64,000 bases of DNA, from NCBI RefSeq assembly GCF_000003855.2, contig NW_003101672.1, forward strand, positions 262,628 through 326,627, given 5' to 3'. Position numbers and translations under genes: made by a program. The notes beneath the pieces were generated by a model. The model was given only the letters and a program-made list of their open reading frames with translations, was not told where the DNA came from and made no database searches. How positions within the stretch are numbered: position 1 is the stretch's first letter; the number at the start of each line of letters is the position of its first letter. Positions 25,197 through 37,190 of the stretch are shown piece after piece. This DNA is from Blastomyces gilchristii SLH14081. Its lineage: Eukaryota; Ascomycota; Eurotiomycetes; Onygenales; Ajellomycetaceae.

Positions 25197-27441
25197 GTTA
25201 CAGAGAAATTAAGTGTTACAGATATTAAGAATATAAGTTTGAGTTTTATTTATTTTTTATTTATTTTTTCTTTAGTAATCTCTAAATTATGTTTACAGCT
25301 CAGTTTTTGTTTTTCTTTGTTTTTAACTTTAATGATAATATAATTTCTTCTTTTCTTTATATACACTGTGAACTGTTTATCTCAGTAGAAACTCATTATC
25401 TTCATAAACTAGAGTTTATAAATAACAGTGTTAATATCTTTATTATAATCAGATTCTTAGTGAAGACTGTATCATTCTGACTTATCAGAATTCACAGTAT
25501 AAAAGTTATATATCAGCTTCTACAGATATTTTATCTATCTAAACAATTCTTAAGTAAACTTATTCATCTTATTAGAATATTCTTATCACTGAATCTTAAA
25601 TCAGACCTTATAATCTTTTCTCTAAGTTAATAATTTCTTTAATTTAATATTCTCTTCACTCTCTAATACTTTATGAATAGAGTCATAAGTGATAGAATTC
25701 TTCTCTAAGAATTTCTTATATTTATTGAGTAAAGAGATATGAAAAATATTATATATCTGAAACTTAGATAACAGTTTTAATCTGTAAAATTATAGACTAA
25801 CTTTCTTCATAATCTTATAAGACTATGTCTGTAAGAGATTCAGCTTCTTACTAGATTTTTATATAATAATGTTTTTCAGACTTAGTCAGACTCTATCATC
25901 TTTCTTAAAACTTTTTATAATATACTTAAAGTCATAGTATCTCTTTTAATTCTCTTAAGTCTTTCTTAAGAATTTATAGATATTTTTTTACATATTCTGA
26001 ATTCTCTCAGTCTGTTCACAGCTATCATCACACTCTATAGTGTACTCTTATAATTCTATCAAGATTATCTATAAATAAGTCTCAGTGAGTATCTTAAAAG
26101 AGTTTTATCTATATTAATATACTTTGAGCTATTATATAAAAACTCTGTAAGTAATAATCAATATTCTGAATTATTCTGATTATAATTAACAAAGTACTAC
26201 AGATACTATTTTAATATACTTATCAGATATTCTATCTGATTATCTATGTATTGATGAAAAGTTATACTTAAATCTTATGAAATTTTCAGTATAATTATCA
26301 GATCAGATTAGAACTTCTCTGTAAAAATTAATTCTCTATTTGAGATAATATTCACAGATAACTCATGAAACTGAATCATATTATAGATAAAGATATAAGT
26401 TAAATTCTTTAACTTTAACTTCTTATAAGTGAGTCTAAAGTATATTATCTTGATAAAGTAATCTACTATTATTATTGCACTGTCAAAGCCGATATTATAT
26501 ATATTCTTACTTTTAGAGAGACTTATAAGTGTATTTATTTCTAGCTATTCTCAAGATTCTTATAAAATAAGTAGAGAAGTAAGTTCTTTATATAATCAGA
26601 ACTATACTATTTATAAATTCTAATAAATAGTATAAGAATTCACTATCTTCTTTACAAACTCTTGTATCTTTAGTTAGAAGTATTTTCTGATAAGTAATTT
26701 ATAAGTTTTAGTATCTATAAAATAAGCTGCTAAAGAAGATCTATAATATCTTTTAATAAGTTCTATATATTAAAACTTATGTATAGATATATAAATTCAG
26801 CTCTCTCTTTATAAAAGATTATTTAAGTCTCTTTAAATCTTTATTTTTGCAGACCTGATCTCTGCTGTAAGTAGTTTTTAAATATACTGAGTATATTTAT
26901 TCTTCAGTTACAGTTCTGACAATCTGTATAGAAGATCTTATAAAGACTTATACTCTGTTTTCTCTTATATCAGATCTTCTACAGTATTTCTGAAAGTCTG
27001 TAAATTCTTCAGATTGTAGATACTCTCTCTAAAAATCTTTACAGAGATTCTCAGAGTGTTGACTCTCAGTATTATAGAAAGTAATTATACAGACTTCTTC
27101 TCTCTCTTCTTTTTCTTCTCTTATAGAGAATTAAGAGACTCTTCAGTTAATATCTTTATAATACTTAGTCTGATTATTCAGTAAAGCTTTTCTGTCTTTT
27201 CTAGTCTCTCTGTATCTGTCACTCTAATCTTCTTAATACAGTTAGATCTATAAAAGAGTTCCATCTGCTGAGTTCTTAATTTTGTTAATATACTCTATTT
27301 TAAATAATAACTTACTCAGTTTATGAGCTCAGTGAATCTACTACTATAAGAGTTTCTTAATTAAAGTAAACTACTATAAACTGTTATAATCAGTTCTAAT
27401 AATCACTATTATAAGACTCTTAAAATAGTAATACTAGTAAT
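25197..27441 (-). mobile_element. Cv1-d, partial gypsy chromovirus (minus strand), host of Cv1-c
   Basis: It starts inside the 3' region of a Cv1 element, exactly at the Cv1-c boundary, and runs back through chromodomain (about 25525-25655), integrase (about 25700-26900) and into RNase H, where it ends abruptly at about 27441. Its own 3' LTR should lie left of the window. The antisense open piece at 25289-25480 parallels 4477-4668 of Cv1-c, both containing SVETHYL. Pol is thoroughly broken. Confidence 0.88.
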
Positions 27442-27442
27442 A

Positions 27443-27560
27443 CTGTCACGTCTCTAGCCGCGTCAAGGCTCTGCTGCGGTTTTACACGGCTCATCACTTC
27501 TCTGCGGATGATTTCATTCATCCCGCAGGCTGTTCAAACCGGTTTCCAACCACTCTATGA
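27443..27560. other. GC-rich unmutated segment with hairpin
   Basis: This segment starts TGTCACGTCTC at the Cv1-d break and has many CG, GG and CC dinucleotides. A near-perfect hairpin at about 27500-27530 pairs CTGCGGATGA with TCATCCCGCAG, with one bulged C. The TGTCACG start resembles some gypsy LTR ends, but no partner LTR is visible. Identity unknown. Confidence 0.5.
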
Positions 27561-27827
27561 CATTATTCAGGTATAATATAGAAAGATCTGATTAATAAAT
27601 ATAAGAATCTCACTTCTCTCAGATCTTTTACTGACATTCTCTTTATAAGCACTTATTACAGAGTCAGAGCAGCTGATAAGCAAGCTTTTATCTATCTAGC
27701 AGAGACTCAGTGTCTGCTTAGCTAGTCTGTGATTATTTATTTTCTTATTATTACATATTGTTACATGTTCAGATATGTTTTTAATAAGTAATCATTTCTA
27801 ATAAGAAGATAATGAATGTTTTCTAAG

Positions 27828-28159
27828 TGTAAGAGGTCTACACTGAAGAGATTAGTATTAGATATAGAACTTATATAATAAAAGTAGAAAATGTTGAAGA
27901 AGGAAAAGACAAAAGGAAAAGAGTATAATTAGATCAGATATTTACACATATATGAGATGAAGCTCCGGGGCGGGAGAATAGAAGCTCCGATGTGAGTTTT
28001 CGGCCGAGAATCGGAGCTTTCGGCAGGAATGGCCGATGATCAGGACGGCCGACAATCGGGGCTTCTAGCAGAAATTCATGAAGTGTACAATTGAGACTTC
28101 CAGCAGAAAGTCATAAAGTGTAGTGAAATAATTTATATAATCAGGCGTAGCCCGCCACA
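27828..28159 (-). repeat. Cv2-b LTR, CpG-rich variant
   Basis: Read on the minus strand it begins TGTGGCGGGCTACGCCTGAT and ends GTAGACCTCTTACA, as in Cv2-a. The middle (about 27960-28070) is rich in CG and GG, with repeated CGGCCGA and ATCGG(A/G)GCTT motifs. It is much less mutated than its surroundings. Confidence 0.85.
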
Positions 28160-28459
28160 TTTAAGTATTATCAAATAATATTACTTTTTAAAAAATTAAA
28201 ATAGTTTAAAAACACTTTAAAAATCTCTAAAAATAGTAACTTTATACTAAGAATGAAAACTGAATGAGATTTAAATAAAAATCACTTTTCTTTAATTTTT
28301 TCTAAGTTATAGTTTTCATTTTTAAAGATCTGATTAATAGTCACTTTTACATGTTTTTTTTTTAATGATTAGTCTCAGCAGAATTTATGTTAAGAAATGT
28401 ATAAGATCACATTAAATAAGATTAAATATGAAATTTATAATCTTACTAATCAGTCTATA
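28160..28459. other. AT-rich spacer without recognisable feature
   Basis: It lies between the Cv2-b LTR and GM-a. It contains long A and T runs, no open frame of note and no match to the families seen elsewhere in the window. It may be old target DNA. Confidence 0.6.
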
Positions 28460-28626
28460 TGTGATTCAAAGGTTGCTTGAGCCAGCGTACGATTACAGGC
28501 GTACGCCGGCTTCTTATATACTGTACACTAAATTAATTGATGGCCGCTATGGCCCCTTTACATTTGTAAGCAAGTTTGGAAGCAGCTGTGCTATTATTCA
28601 GCAGTCATACATTCTTCTGAATCACA
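28460..28626 (-). repeat. GM-a 3' LTR
   Basis: The 167-bp LTR matches 36530-36696, with differences mostly of the C/T and G/A type. The intact-looking + strand frame across it (28428-28688) is a by-product of the LTR sequence. Confidence 0.85.
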
Positions 28627-29434
28627 TTCGTTCTCATCAGATTCAGTCACACTCACGTGATCATGAGGGATGCTCTAGCTTCATGTGAATTAGTGTGCTA
28701 CTAGTGTTCACAATTGTGTGACCTATCTCTGATTCAGCTAGGATCTGATATACACTCTCACAAAGAGCTGTTCACTATATATATCACTCATTCACTAACA
28801 TTTCTCATTCTTCAATCATCTTCTTCATCATCATCATCATTGAACACTATCATTTTATTTAAGATTTCTGCCTCTTCTTCTGTTTAACATCTTCTATCTG
28901 TTATTCATCTATTATATCATACATGTTTCTGGCAATGACTCTCTATTCTCATAACAAGTGTTCTTATAGTGCTTATATCAGACAGTTTATTAGCAGTAAG
29001 TGTAATATGTTGTGAAATGTGACTAGAACTTGTTTATCTTCTAATAATTGTCAGAATATACTACTATAAATGACATATCTTCTTCATCTTCTTATATATC
29101 TCTGATTCTCTTTTCTTCAGCAGATATCTGATCATGTTTTTCTGATTATATTTTCTAATTGTTTTATATAACTGCAGATGCTGATATATTTATTTTAATT
29201 TATATAGAATCTTCATGCATTGACAGATCTGTATTCACTGATGATTGTAATCTCAATATTAAATCATTGATTGAGAACTTAAGAAACATGATAATAAAGG
29301 AATTATCTGTATCATATGTAGCTTAGTCTCTCATATCTCTCTCTGTCTTCTCTGTTTCTTTCTCTACTGCTTTCTCTCAATCTTCTACATCTGTCTCTGT
29401 ATCTGATTCTCTCACTCTTACTACCTCTGTTTCT
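28627..29434 (-). other. GM-a 3' non-pol region, LTR-proximal part
   Basis: AT-rich sequence between the 3' LTR and the antisense frames. It holds short CAT repeats near 28830-28845 and a pyrimidine-rich run of TCT/CTC near 29325-29460. Read in reverse that run gives an Arg/Ser-rich open frame which I treat as composition-driven. No GM-b counterpart can be checked, because GM-b is cut by L4 here. Confidence 0.45.
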
Positions 29435-30620
29435 GTGACTCTCACTTTTACTACTTCTGCTCTCTCTGCTTCTACTGTCTCTGCTTTCATTATCAGCTCT
29501 TCTCATTTCAAGAAGATATTATATAGACTTAATAAATCATGTTTCTCAGTGTGTATACTTTCACTCTTCTTACTAACTTCTAAAATAATTTATTGTATGA
29601 AGACTGTATACAATATAATTATCTAAAGCTCAGTCAAAGATACTAATTATTATATTTATTTTAAATATTTATAATAAGATAATTATTTATTCATATCAGA
29701 GAATCATCTCTCTTCTTAATAGTATTGAGATTATAAGTCTTTTTCTTTTTCATATTTTCTTTCTAACACTGATTTTCCTGTTCTTAGAGAAAATTATTAT
29801 GAATTTTATTATATATGAAGTCATGATATTCACAGATATCAAGAAACTTTTTATAACTGTTAAATTTAATATTACAGATATATCTACTCTAATGAATTTC
29901 TTTAAGATAATAGATCTGTATCAGTCTATTCTCTAGCATCTGTCATCTGACTTTGTAATACAGATGAAAGATATCTATGTTTTCAGAAATAAGAATGTGA
30001 ATGTTATACTCTTTTACACTCACAGATATGAGGCTTGTACACCTTGTCTGAAATGTTATCATGAAAATGAGCTGTTTACATACTGTGTTCTGCTTTCTGT
30101 ATTCTTCTGTGTTTCTCTCTCTCTTTCTGAGAAGTCTTGTATATGTTGTAATTATGTATACAATTCTAATGTCAGCAGATGTTTATTCAGTAATTATTCT
30201 CTCTGTTTTTACAGTTTTATATACTAATAATAGTTCTTAGTTGCTTCAGTGTCAGAGATTATTTTAATCAAAGATGATAATATCACTGAGACTATCTTCT
30301 TTCACTGTCAAGCTTCTCTCAGCACTTTCTCTTCCTTCTCTACAGAGAAGATTGTGTATATATCAGATTGTAAGTATTTAAGTCTGAGTGACTTCTGTCA
30401 TTATTTATTCAGTTCTGTATCTTCTTCTTCTTCTATTTCTTTCATCTCTGTTCTTTCTGTTCTGACTTCTAGTTCTGTGAGTTTCACACTCTTCTTCAAT
30501 TTTTCTATACACATGTGTATATATTTCTATATTAGCATTTCAGTCAATCTTGCAATAAATGATATTAATATTATATACAGAGTAGTAGAGAAATTAGAGA
30601 CATGCACAGCGTTATTATAA
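29435..30620 (+). pseudogene. Antisense open frames in the GM-a 3' region (Cys-rich candidate protein)
   Basis: On the strand opposite pol a frame runs from about 29892 to 30620. It has one TAG before 29964 and a run of three stops near 30226-30236, which could be mutated CAA or CAG codons. It contains ACTPCLKCYHENELF and a later EKSCICCNYVYN block, a CxxC-rich pattern, then a Ser-rich C-terminal part. Another frame at 29435-29626 contains SSHFKKILYRLNKS. Both are present at similar spacing in GM-b (58954-60394, minus strand) with matching residues, and the two halves of the Cys-rich frame are in one phase in both copies. Antisense genes are known in some LTR retrotransposons. Function is unknown, and zinc binding is only suggested by the Cys spacing. 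Confidence 0.5.
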
Positions 30621-31650
30621 GAGCAGCTTACAGCTCTTGAATTTCTTATAAATCTTGAGTTTTGAGTTTTTCTTTGTTTTTGATGTTTTTCAGATGATGT
30701 AATGTTGAAAATAGATTAAATGTATAACATATGAAAATGAATGAGATATATATAATAATATTTGTCTTTTACAGTCAACTCTTACAGCTGATAATCAATT
30801 CATTATCTCTTCTCTTTTCTTACACTTTTTCTTTGTCTGTTAGTTACTACTCTTATACAATCTCTATATGATACAGTATTCAGTGACTAGGTTCAGCAGC
30901 TTTCATCTTTTGTAATTCTGTCTCATATATTATACTGTCTCTCTTCACCTGCTCAGATCACTACAGTGAACAGCTTATTAAAACTAATCTCACTCAATCT
31001 CTAAGCATTCTCAGAGATTGAGATGACTTAGTCTTATACATCTATGAATATTTCAGATGCTTCATTCTCTGTTATCTCTGTGATTGAACTGATATAAACA
31101 GTTGAATTCAACTCTGAATCTCTTTTTCTTCTGTAATCTAATTCACATACAAGTCTGCTGCTTTGAGACTGCTCTTTATCATATTATACTCACTATCTAC
31201 AGTATATTATTATATAACTAGCTACAGTCTTATCACTTATTAAAGTATGATATTCATCTGATTTCTTCATTGCTTCTCATTCTTTTCTTACAATTATGAA
31301 AAGATCAGAATAAGTGAGATTATCTGATTTACAAGTATCTATGATTTCTCTTACTTTATAAGACTTTTTAAGTATAAGTCTCTTCTTTTTCAATACTGAT
31401 AATAGTGATGTGAATAATCATAATCTGCTCAGATCTTACATCTTTATCTTTATAAGATATGAATTATTTATTAAGTTATATAAGACTCATCTCTCTGATT
31501 CTTTCAATGCATATATTCTCAGAGAATGTGATTTGAGTATTTTATAGAGCTCAAATCATCTAGGTTGAAACTTCTCAGAACTCTTATTATGTATAAGAAC
31601 TCACATTCTTATCTTAAGACTTGATTTCTTAACTAGTGAGTCTTGTATTC
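30621..31650 (-). other. GM-a region between antisense frames and integrase
   Basis: It corresponds to 57990-58950 in GM-b. It may encode the end of pol or a spacer. No domain is recognised on either strand and stops are frequent. Confidence 0.45.
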
Positions 31651-32700
31651 TTTTTGATTGAATTGCTCAGTTCAGAAGTAACTTATTAGCTTTTGCATGT
31701 GTGTGACTGATCTCTTTCAATCTTAATTTCATATCTGTGACTGTTGCATCTGCAACTGCTGTTTTCTCTCTCATCTCTTCTGAAACATTCTCTGAGATGC
31801 GCAGATGCAATTCATACAACAGATAGAATAATGAACACTTGAAGACTGCATGCTGCTGAATTCATGTGACTAATAATATCTGATCAAGATATTTATCTCA
31901 TAATCACATCAGCTTACTCACTAGATATTTCATCAGCATGTTGTCTAAGATTTCATTCAAGTGTTTTATCTTCTCATTTATTCACAGATAATATGACATT
32001 GTTCTACAATATCTTGTCTGTAACTAGCTTATAAAATGTCTCACTACTTCTTCTACAAGATTCACATCATTATCAGTTAGAATCTCACATGACATTTCAT
32101 AGTTAAAATAGATCTTATTATATAGAGACTTTATCATTATCTCCTCTGTTATCTCTGAAACTGCTTTCACAACTGACCAGTCAGTAGCATAATTAATAGC
32201 AGTGATTATTCATCAATTTTCATTTAGTATTCATAGCAGTATATCTATGAGATTCATCTCTTATTATTTAAACAGTTGTATCATACATTTTATCTGATGT
32301 TGTACATTCTTGCATTCTAACTCTTTCTTAGATTCTTTCACAACCTGATAATTCAGACACTTGTAAGTATACATCTGAATATTCTCAGTTATGCTTGATC
32401 AGTATACTCTTGATTTGAGTACACTTATGAGTTCAGAGCTTTCTAAGTGACTGAATTTCTTATACATACAAGCTACTAAGTCATATCTAAATAAATGTTC
32501 TAGATAGAGAGCTTCTGTATATTCTAGATTATAATAAAGTATAATATTATTTTTCAATTTTCTCATCTTGAAGTTCAGAAGCATCTCTTCTATTACTTTT
32601 ATAAGATTCTTATCATCTGATATCTTACTGTTCTTTAAGTGAGAGATTATTATATTCACTCATTCTAATTTCTTATACTCTCTCAGTGTGTTTAATATGA
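31651..32700 (-). pseudogene. GM-a integrase remnant
   Basis: On the minus strand an 86-codon open piece (32399-32659) carries the N-terminal zinc-binding region, with KKFSHLESSELISVLKSRVY. Downstream readable blocks include EILTDNDVNLV (second catalytic Asp context) and a later region ending KCSLFYLLYELHL. This is a standard retroviral-type integrase that would insert cDNA. Trp codons read TGA in many places. Confidence 0.85.
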
Positions 32701-34450
32701 ACTTCTCTTATACCTAGTTTACAGAACTCTCACTCATGAAATTGAGTCTGTAACTAATTATATCAGATACTACAGTGTCTGATTTCTTTCAGTATTTAAT
32801 ATGAAGATCATATGCTTGAAACTCTGAGATTCAATGTGTTAAGTGTTTGAAAGGTTTTATTATCAATTATAGATAGACAAGGCTTTCATGATCTGTGATC
32901 ATCATTATTGTATATCTATTATCAATATATCTATCTTATAATGCCAGTGTGTGCTTAATTATTAACAATTTCCTTTTATACACTGAGTAATTGAGCTCAG
33001 CATCTGATAGTTTTCTACTATTATACATCACTGAGTGCAGCTTGCTGTTCTTACTCATCTGTAGAAGAGTATCTCTGATAGCTCATTCAGATGCATTTAT
33101 CTCAATATAGAAAGATTTATCACAATCTGATTGAATAAGCACTGAGAATGTTATGACATGTTCTCTCAGTGTGAGAAAAGTCTCTTCACACATGATATTT
33201 CAGATAATTGAATGAAACTTCTTCTTTCACAGATTTGCATCTGTCTCTCTTAAGAGATCTGAGAGTGATACAGTTATTCATGTGAAATTCTTGATGAATC
33301 TGCAGTAGTATAAGATGAACTCAAGAAATTATTATATATGATATATATTTCTCAGCTGTGATCAATTTGCTATGATATTCAATTTCTTCAGAATGAGATG
33401 TATACAGCTATCACTCACTACATATTCTATAAACTTCAACTCTTCTATTTCAAACACATACTTTGTTAATTTAATATAGAGCTTATACTCTGTCAGAGTT
33501 ATAAGCACTTCATCAAGATACTTCAGATATTCATTATATAAGTTGAAACAGACTAGAATATCATTAAGATATATAAGATATGAGATTTTATTATATTTAT
33601 AAAGAATTGTATTTATCATTGTTTAAAAGATAACAGACATATTTATCAGACTGAATAATATTATCAGGAATTCAAACTTCTCTTATTACATATTAAACAT
33701 AGTTTGTGAGACTGACAGTTCATCTACACAGATCTGTCAGTATTCAGAGAGAAGATTAATCTTTGATAGATATTAGACATTTCTCACTGTATTCAACTGT
33801 TATTGAATCTATGACAGTGAATATTCATTCTTAATTATACACTTATTAAGTACTTGATAATTAATACACATTCATCACTTCTCATCTGTCTTTTTCATAA
33901 ATAGAACTGAAAAGCCTCACATGCTTGATGAGAATTGTATAAGACTATATTTCAGAAGATCTGTGATCTGATACTTCTGTTCTTCAAGATACATTTGTGA
34001 TAGAGAGTATGCATTTTAATTGACTGATTTTATATCCCTCATGTCAATCTCATCTATAAATCATCATTTCAGCAGCAATTCTGATGAAAGATCTGTTTAG
34101 AAGATCTTTTCATACTTCTTCAGAAGCTTCTTCATACACTTGTTCTTCTGTATATTCTTTATCTTGATTTTCTTCACTTTCAGATCTTATATGATATACA
34201 GAATACTTTCAGATAAGGTCTTACAAATTATTCTCTTTACTTGTTAATATATAAGCAGATTTAATTCTTCTATATCAGAGATATGAAATGTTCTTCTCAT
34301 ATCAGTTAATAGAATTATATGAACTGTTTTCTTCTTATCAGTCAGCTGTATATAACATGTATATTATTGAATCTGTGAATTAAATCTTTGAAATTAATTG
34401 AGTCTGAGAATAAGATTGTATTTCATATTCTACAGCTCTCATACTCTAAT
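32701..34450 (-). pseudogene. GM-a reverse transcriptase and RNase H remnant
   Basis: The open piece at 33362-33619 contains YLND at 33571-33560 (normally YLDD), then TEYKLYIKLTKYVFEIEELKFIEYVV, typical gypsy RT palm and connection sequence. RNase H follows at about 32700-33330. Upstream fingers lie at about 33650-34100. One catalytic Asp is changed to Asn. The same domain in GM-b reads YLNN. Confidence 0.87.
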
Positions 34451-36529
34451 ATAGCAAGATCATTCTCTGAAGTGCAAGAAAACTCTTACTCTTGTAGATA
34501 ATATCAAATATTAATTATCAGACAATCTTATACATCAGAAATTCTTCACTTAGTGAACTTCTTTCAGTCTTTAAATTATATAATTATCAATATATTATGT
34601 AGAAGCTTCTGTATTCACTAATACTTTTACAGTCATCTCTCAATTCTTACTTAAGTGCTCTTTATACATTAACATTTCAGATCTCAAGACATTGAGATAA
34701 GTATCTATTTTATTATTCTTATCTGCATCTCATTCAGAAGCCTGCTTTCTCTTAATATTCATAGAATTCAGAGAGTTATCTAACACAGATATCTCTTTCA
34801 CTTTGAAGACTTTTTATAGAATATCAGTAAGTGTCTCTGAGCTTACTGATTCTGCTAGTTTTTTAACTCTCTTACTTCTTTTGACTGTGCACACTGTATG
34901 TAATTCTTTATATCATGATTTTGATGTTCACAGTTAAAGCAAGCTCAATGCTTATAATAGCAAGGTTTTCACTCAGAGAATCTCTTTTTCAGAGAATTCA
35001 GTGCTTTAGTGATAGTATTTAAATCTAGAGTCATCACATCTGAGTGTGTGACTTATATTATAGAAGTCTGATTATCTGTTCTTCACTGAGATATACTTAA
35101 TTGCAGTATTTTCTATCATAATTGACTCACTTATTCTCATACAATGAGAATATTATATACTTCTTTCACTATGTCTGATTATAAGGTTAAGTATTTTCAT
35201 TCTACTCTTAACTCAGATATAAGATTATGAATAAAGATCTGTAAATAGAAAGTTGTTAAAAGCTCTTCATTCAATATAAAATAGTGTAAGCTGAAGTGTA
35301 TAAAGTATAATATAAGATTACTTACTTATCTATATCTTATAAAGTATTTATAACACTTGTCTTATATATTCACTTTCTCAAAGTTATACAAGATTTATTT
35401 GAAAAACTCATTCTATATTTATAAAAATGAATATTATTTCAGATCTGTGAGATTTATCTTTTTATCAGTCACTTATAATAACTTCACTTTTTTATGTAGA
35501 AATATAACAGATCTTAAGACTTGTTAAAATTCTGTTAACTATCTATCTGTAAGTTTGTATTCAATCTGATAATATAATTACATCTGACTTAGTCAGCTAA
35601 TTACAGCATTATTTTTTCAGTTGCTATTAAAGCTTAATAACTCTGACAGATCTTCTGACTTAATATATTTCATACTCAGATTCTCATTCTGCACAGCAGT
35701 CTCAGATAGTGTGTATACTTCTAAAGAGATTGTGAATAATTGTGATGAAATCTTTAAATTTGATGTAGTTATCTATTTATGTAAATGTTTAATCTCTTAC
35801 TGTAGATCTAAGATCTGATTTTCTCTATTCTTATTAATGATAATGATTGTGTCAGCAAAGCTCTTCATAGTGAATACTTGATTCACAGTGAATATCAATT
35901 GTTATTTAGCTTCTGCCTCAGTCTGTCACTGAGTATGCAAGGTCTTGATTTTATTTAGAATTCTCATACACATACAGAGCTTTGATTTCAGTTTGATAAT
36001 CTCAGTTACTTTTCTTACTGCTTTAAGTAAACTCTCTGAGAGGTTCTGCATATCTTCTGATTCAGATAGCAGAGAAGAGTGTTGTTTATATTGACTAGAG
36101 AAGATATTCATTTCAGTGATTTCTCATTGATTATATAATATCTATTGTTATATTACTATATCATTATATCACTATATCATTATATAATTTCTGTTATTAT
36201 TATATGACTTCAGTGATAGTCATCTTTCTTTTTATTCTTCTTTTAAGTAGAGAGTGAACTTCTTTGAATCTGGTTCACTGCTTATATCTTCTTTCTCACA
36301 TCTTATTCATTTATATATCATACATGGCATTCACCTGAGTGTGATGTTTTTCCTCAATAAGTAAAGCAGTATTAATCAGATGCTCTTCTGCTCACTACTC
36401 TTTATATACTATCTTTTGAGATGTTTTTAGAATCACACTGACATGATAACTATAAATTACTTCATAGACAGAATTATCACACTCTGAAGAAGTCTGTGCT
36501 TCTTACTAGTTTTTAGACATGCTATCAGA
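34451..36529 (-). pseudogene. GM-a gag and protease remnant
   Basis: Gag runs leftward from the 5' LTR. A zinc knuckle near 34915-34960 reads CFNCEHQNH followed by DIKN, with the last Cys changed in this copy; GM-b keeps it as DIKDC. The protease/linker region lies at about 34450-34800. The presumed tRNA primer site next to the LTR (36529 leftward) reads TCTGATAGCATG and is not securely assignable. Confidence 0.7.
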
Positions 36530-36696
36530 TGTGATTCAAAGGTTGCTTGAGTCAGTGTACAATTACAGATGTACACCGGCTTCTTATATACTGTACACTA
36601 AATTAATTGGTGGCCGCTATGGCCCCTATACATTCGTAAGCAAGTTCGGAAGCGGCCGCGTTATTATCCGGCAGTCGTACGTTCTTCCGAACCACA
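36530..36696 (-). repeat. GM-a 5' LTR with TATA box
   Basis: Retains CpG-rich patches (GCGGCCGCG, CAGTCGTACG). On the minus strand TATATAAGAA lies at 36590-36581, a plausible TATA element. The same motif is in the other LTR at 28520-28511. Transcription would run leftward into gag. Confidence 0.85.
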
Positions 36697-37190
36697 TATA
36701 TGTAACTGAGAGTTACAGCTTTTTAACATTATATAACTCTCATTGAGATGCTGTTATCAGTGTGCAACTCACACAGCTTCTCAATTCAGTATATACTGCA
36801 TATATACAGCTCTGTATACTGAAGCTGTATTAATCATTATAATCTTATATAATACTTGCTTTTCTCAGATTATATTTCATTTAAAGAGAGAGAAACACAT
36901 AACTACTATTATATTAAAAGAGAGTAAATAATTAATATTCTAGAAGATAATTTAATTTCTTCTGTATTTATTAAAAATTTGATTAGTCTATACTCTTTAA
37001 ATTTGAGAATTTCACAGAGTGTTTTAATAGTTTTTATATCAGATTGAAATTAGTAATGATTTGAAAAAAAGAAAAGAAAGAAGAAAGAAATAAGAATAAC
37101 TTATCTTTATTATATAAAAATAGAGAATTGCTGTAATTATTGTCTTTAGTAATAAAGATCTGTTTTCTGCATGTATCTTTAGTACAGAGT
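36697..37190. other. AT-rich spacer between GM-a and Cv1-e
   Basis: Holds a short inverted repeat (CTGTAACT/AGTTACAG near 36706-36722) and a purine run near 37062-37092. No gene or known repeat is recognised. Confidence 0.55.

Larger units (their letters stand above)
27442..28159 (-). mobile_element. Cv2-b, 5' fragment of a second gypsy family (LTR plus leader)
   Basis: A Cv2-type LTR (27828-28159) followed, reading leftward, by a leader that resembles Cv2-a 38406-38660. It shares, for example, the motif around GAATGTCAGTRAAAGATCTGA. No pol and no second LTR are present. The leftmost 120 bp are GC-rich and do not clearly match Cv2-a, so the left boundary is uncertain. Confidence 0.75.
28460..36696 (-). 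mobile_element. GM-a, complete-length gypsy retrotransposon (8.2 kb)
   Basis: Two 167-bp direct repeats (28460-28626 and 36530-36696) bound minus-strand gag, protease, RT, RNase H, integrase and a 3-kb 3' region. Read on the minus strand the LTR begins TGTGGTTC and ends GAATCACA. TATA flanks both outer ends (28456-28459 and 36697-36700), consistent with a 4-bp target duplication. Coding is destroyed by stops, but domain order is clear. Confidence 0.88.

Noticed and set aside
28460..28626. 167-bp repeats as a MITE pair
   Set aside because: The ends TGTGATTC/GAATCACA look inverted, but individual copies lack target duplications, while the outer flanks of the pair match and gag-pol lies between them. 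They are LTRs.
28428..28688. 86-codon plus-strand frame (TPASYILYTKL, GRYGPFTF) as a gene
   Set aside because: It spans the 167-bp GM LTR and recurs at 36519-36746 only because the LTR is repeated; the flanks differ.
29312..29506. Arg/Ser-rich minus-strand frame resembling an SR protein
   Set aside because: It comes from a TCT/CTC-rich run read in reverse, with no counterpart preserved elsewhere, so composition explains it.
36140..36200. ATATC/ATTAT short repeats as a CRISPR-like or satellite array
   Set aside because: Only a few irregular TATATCAT units without spacers of constant size; simple AT-rich sequence.
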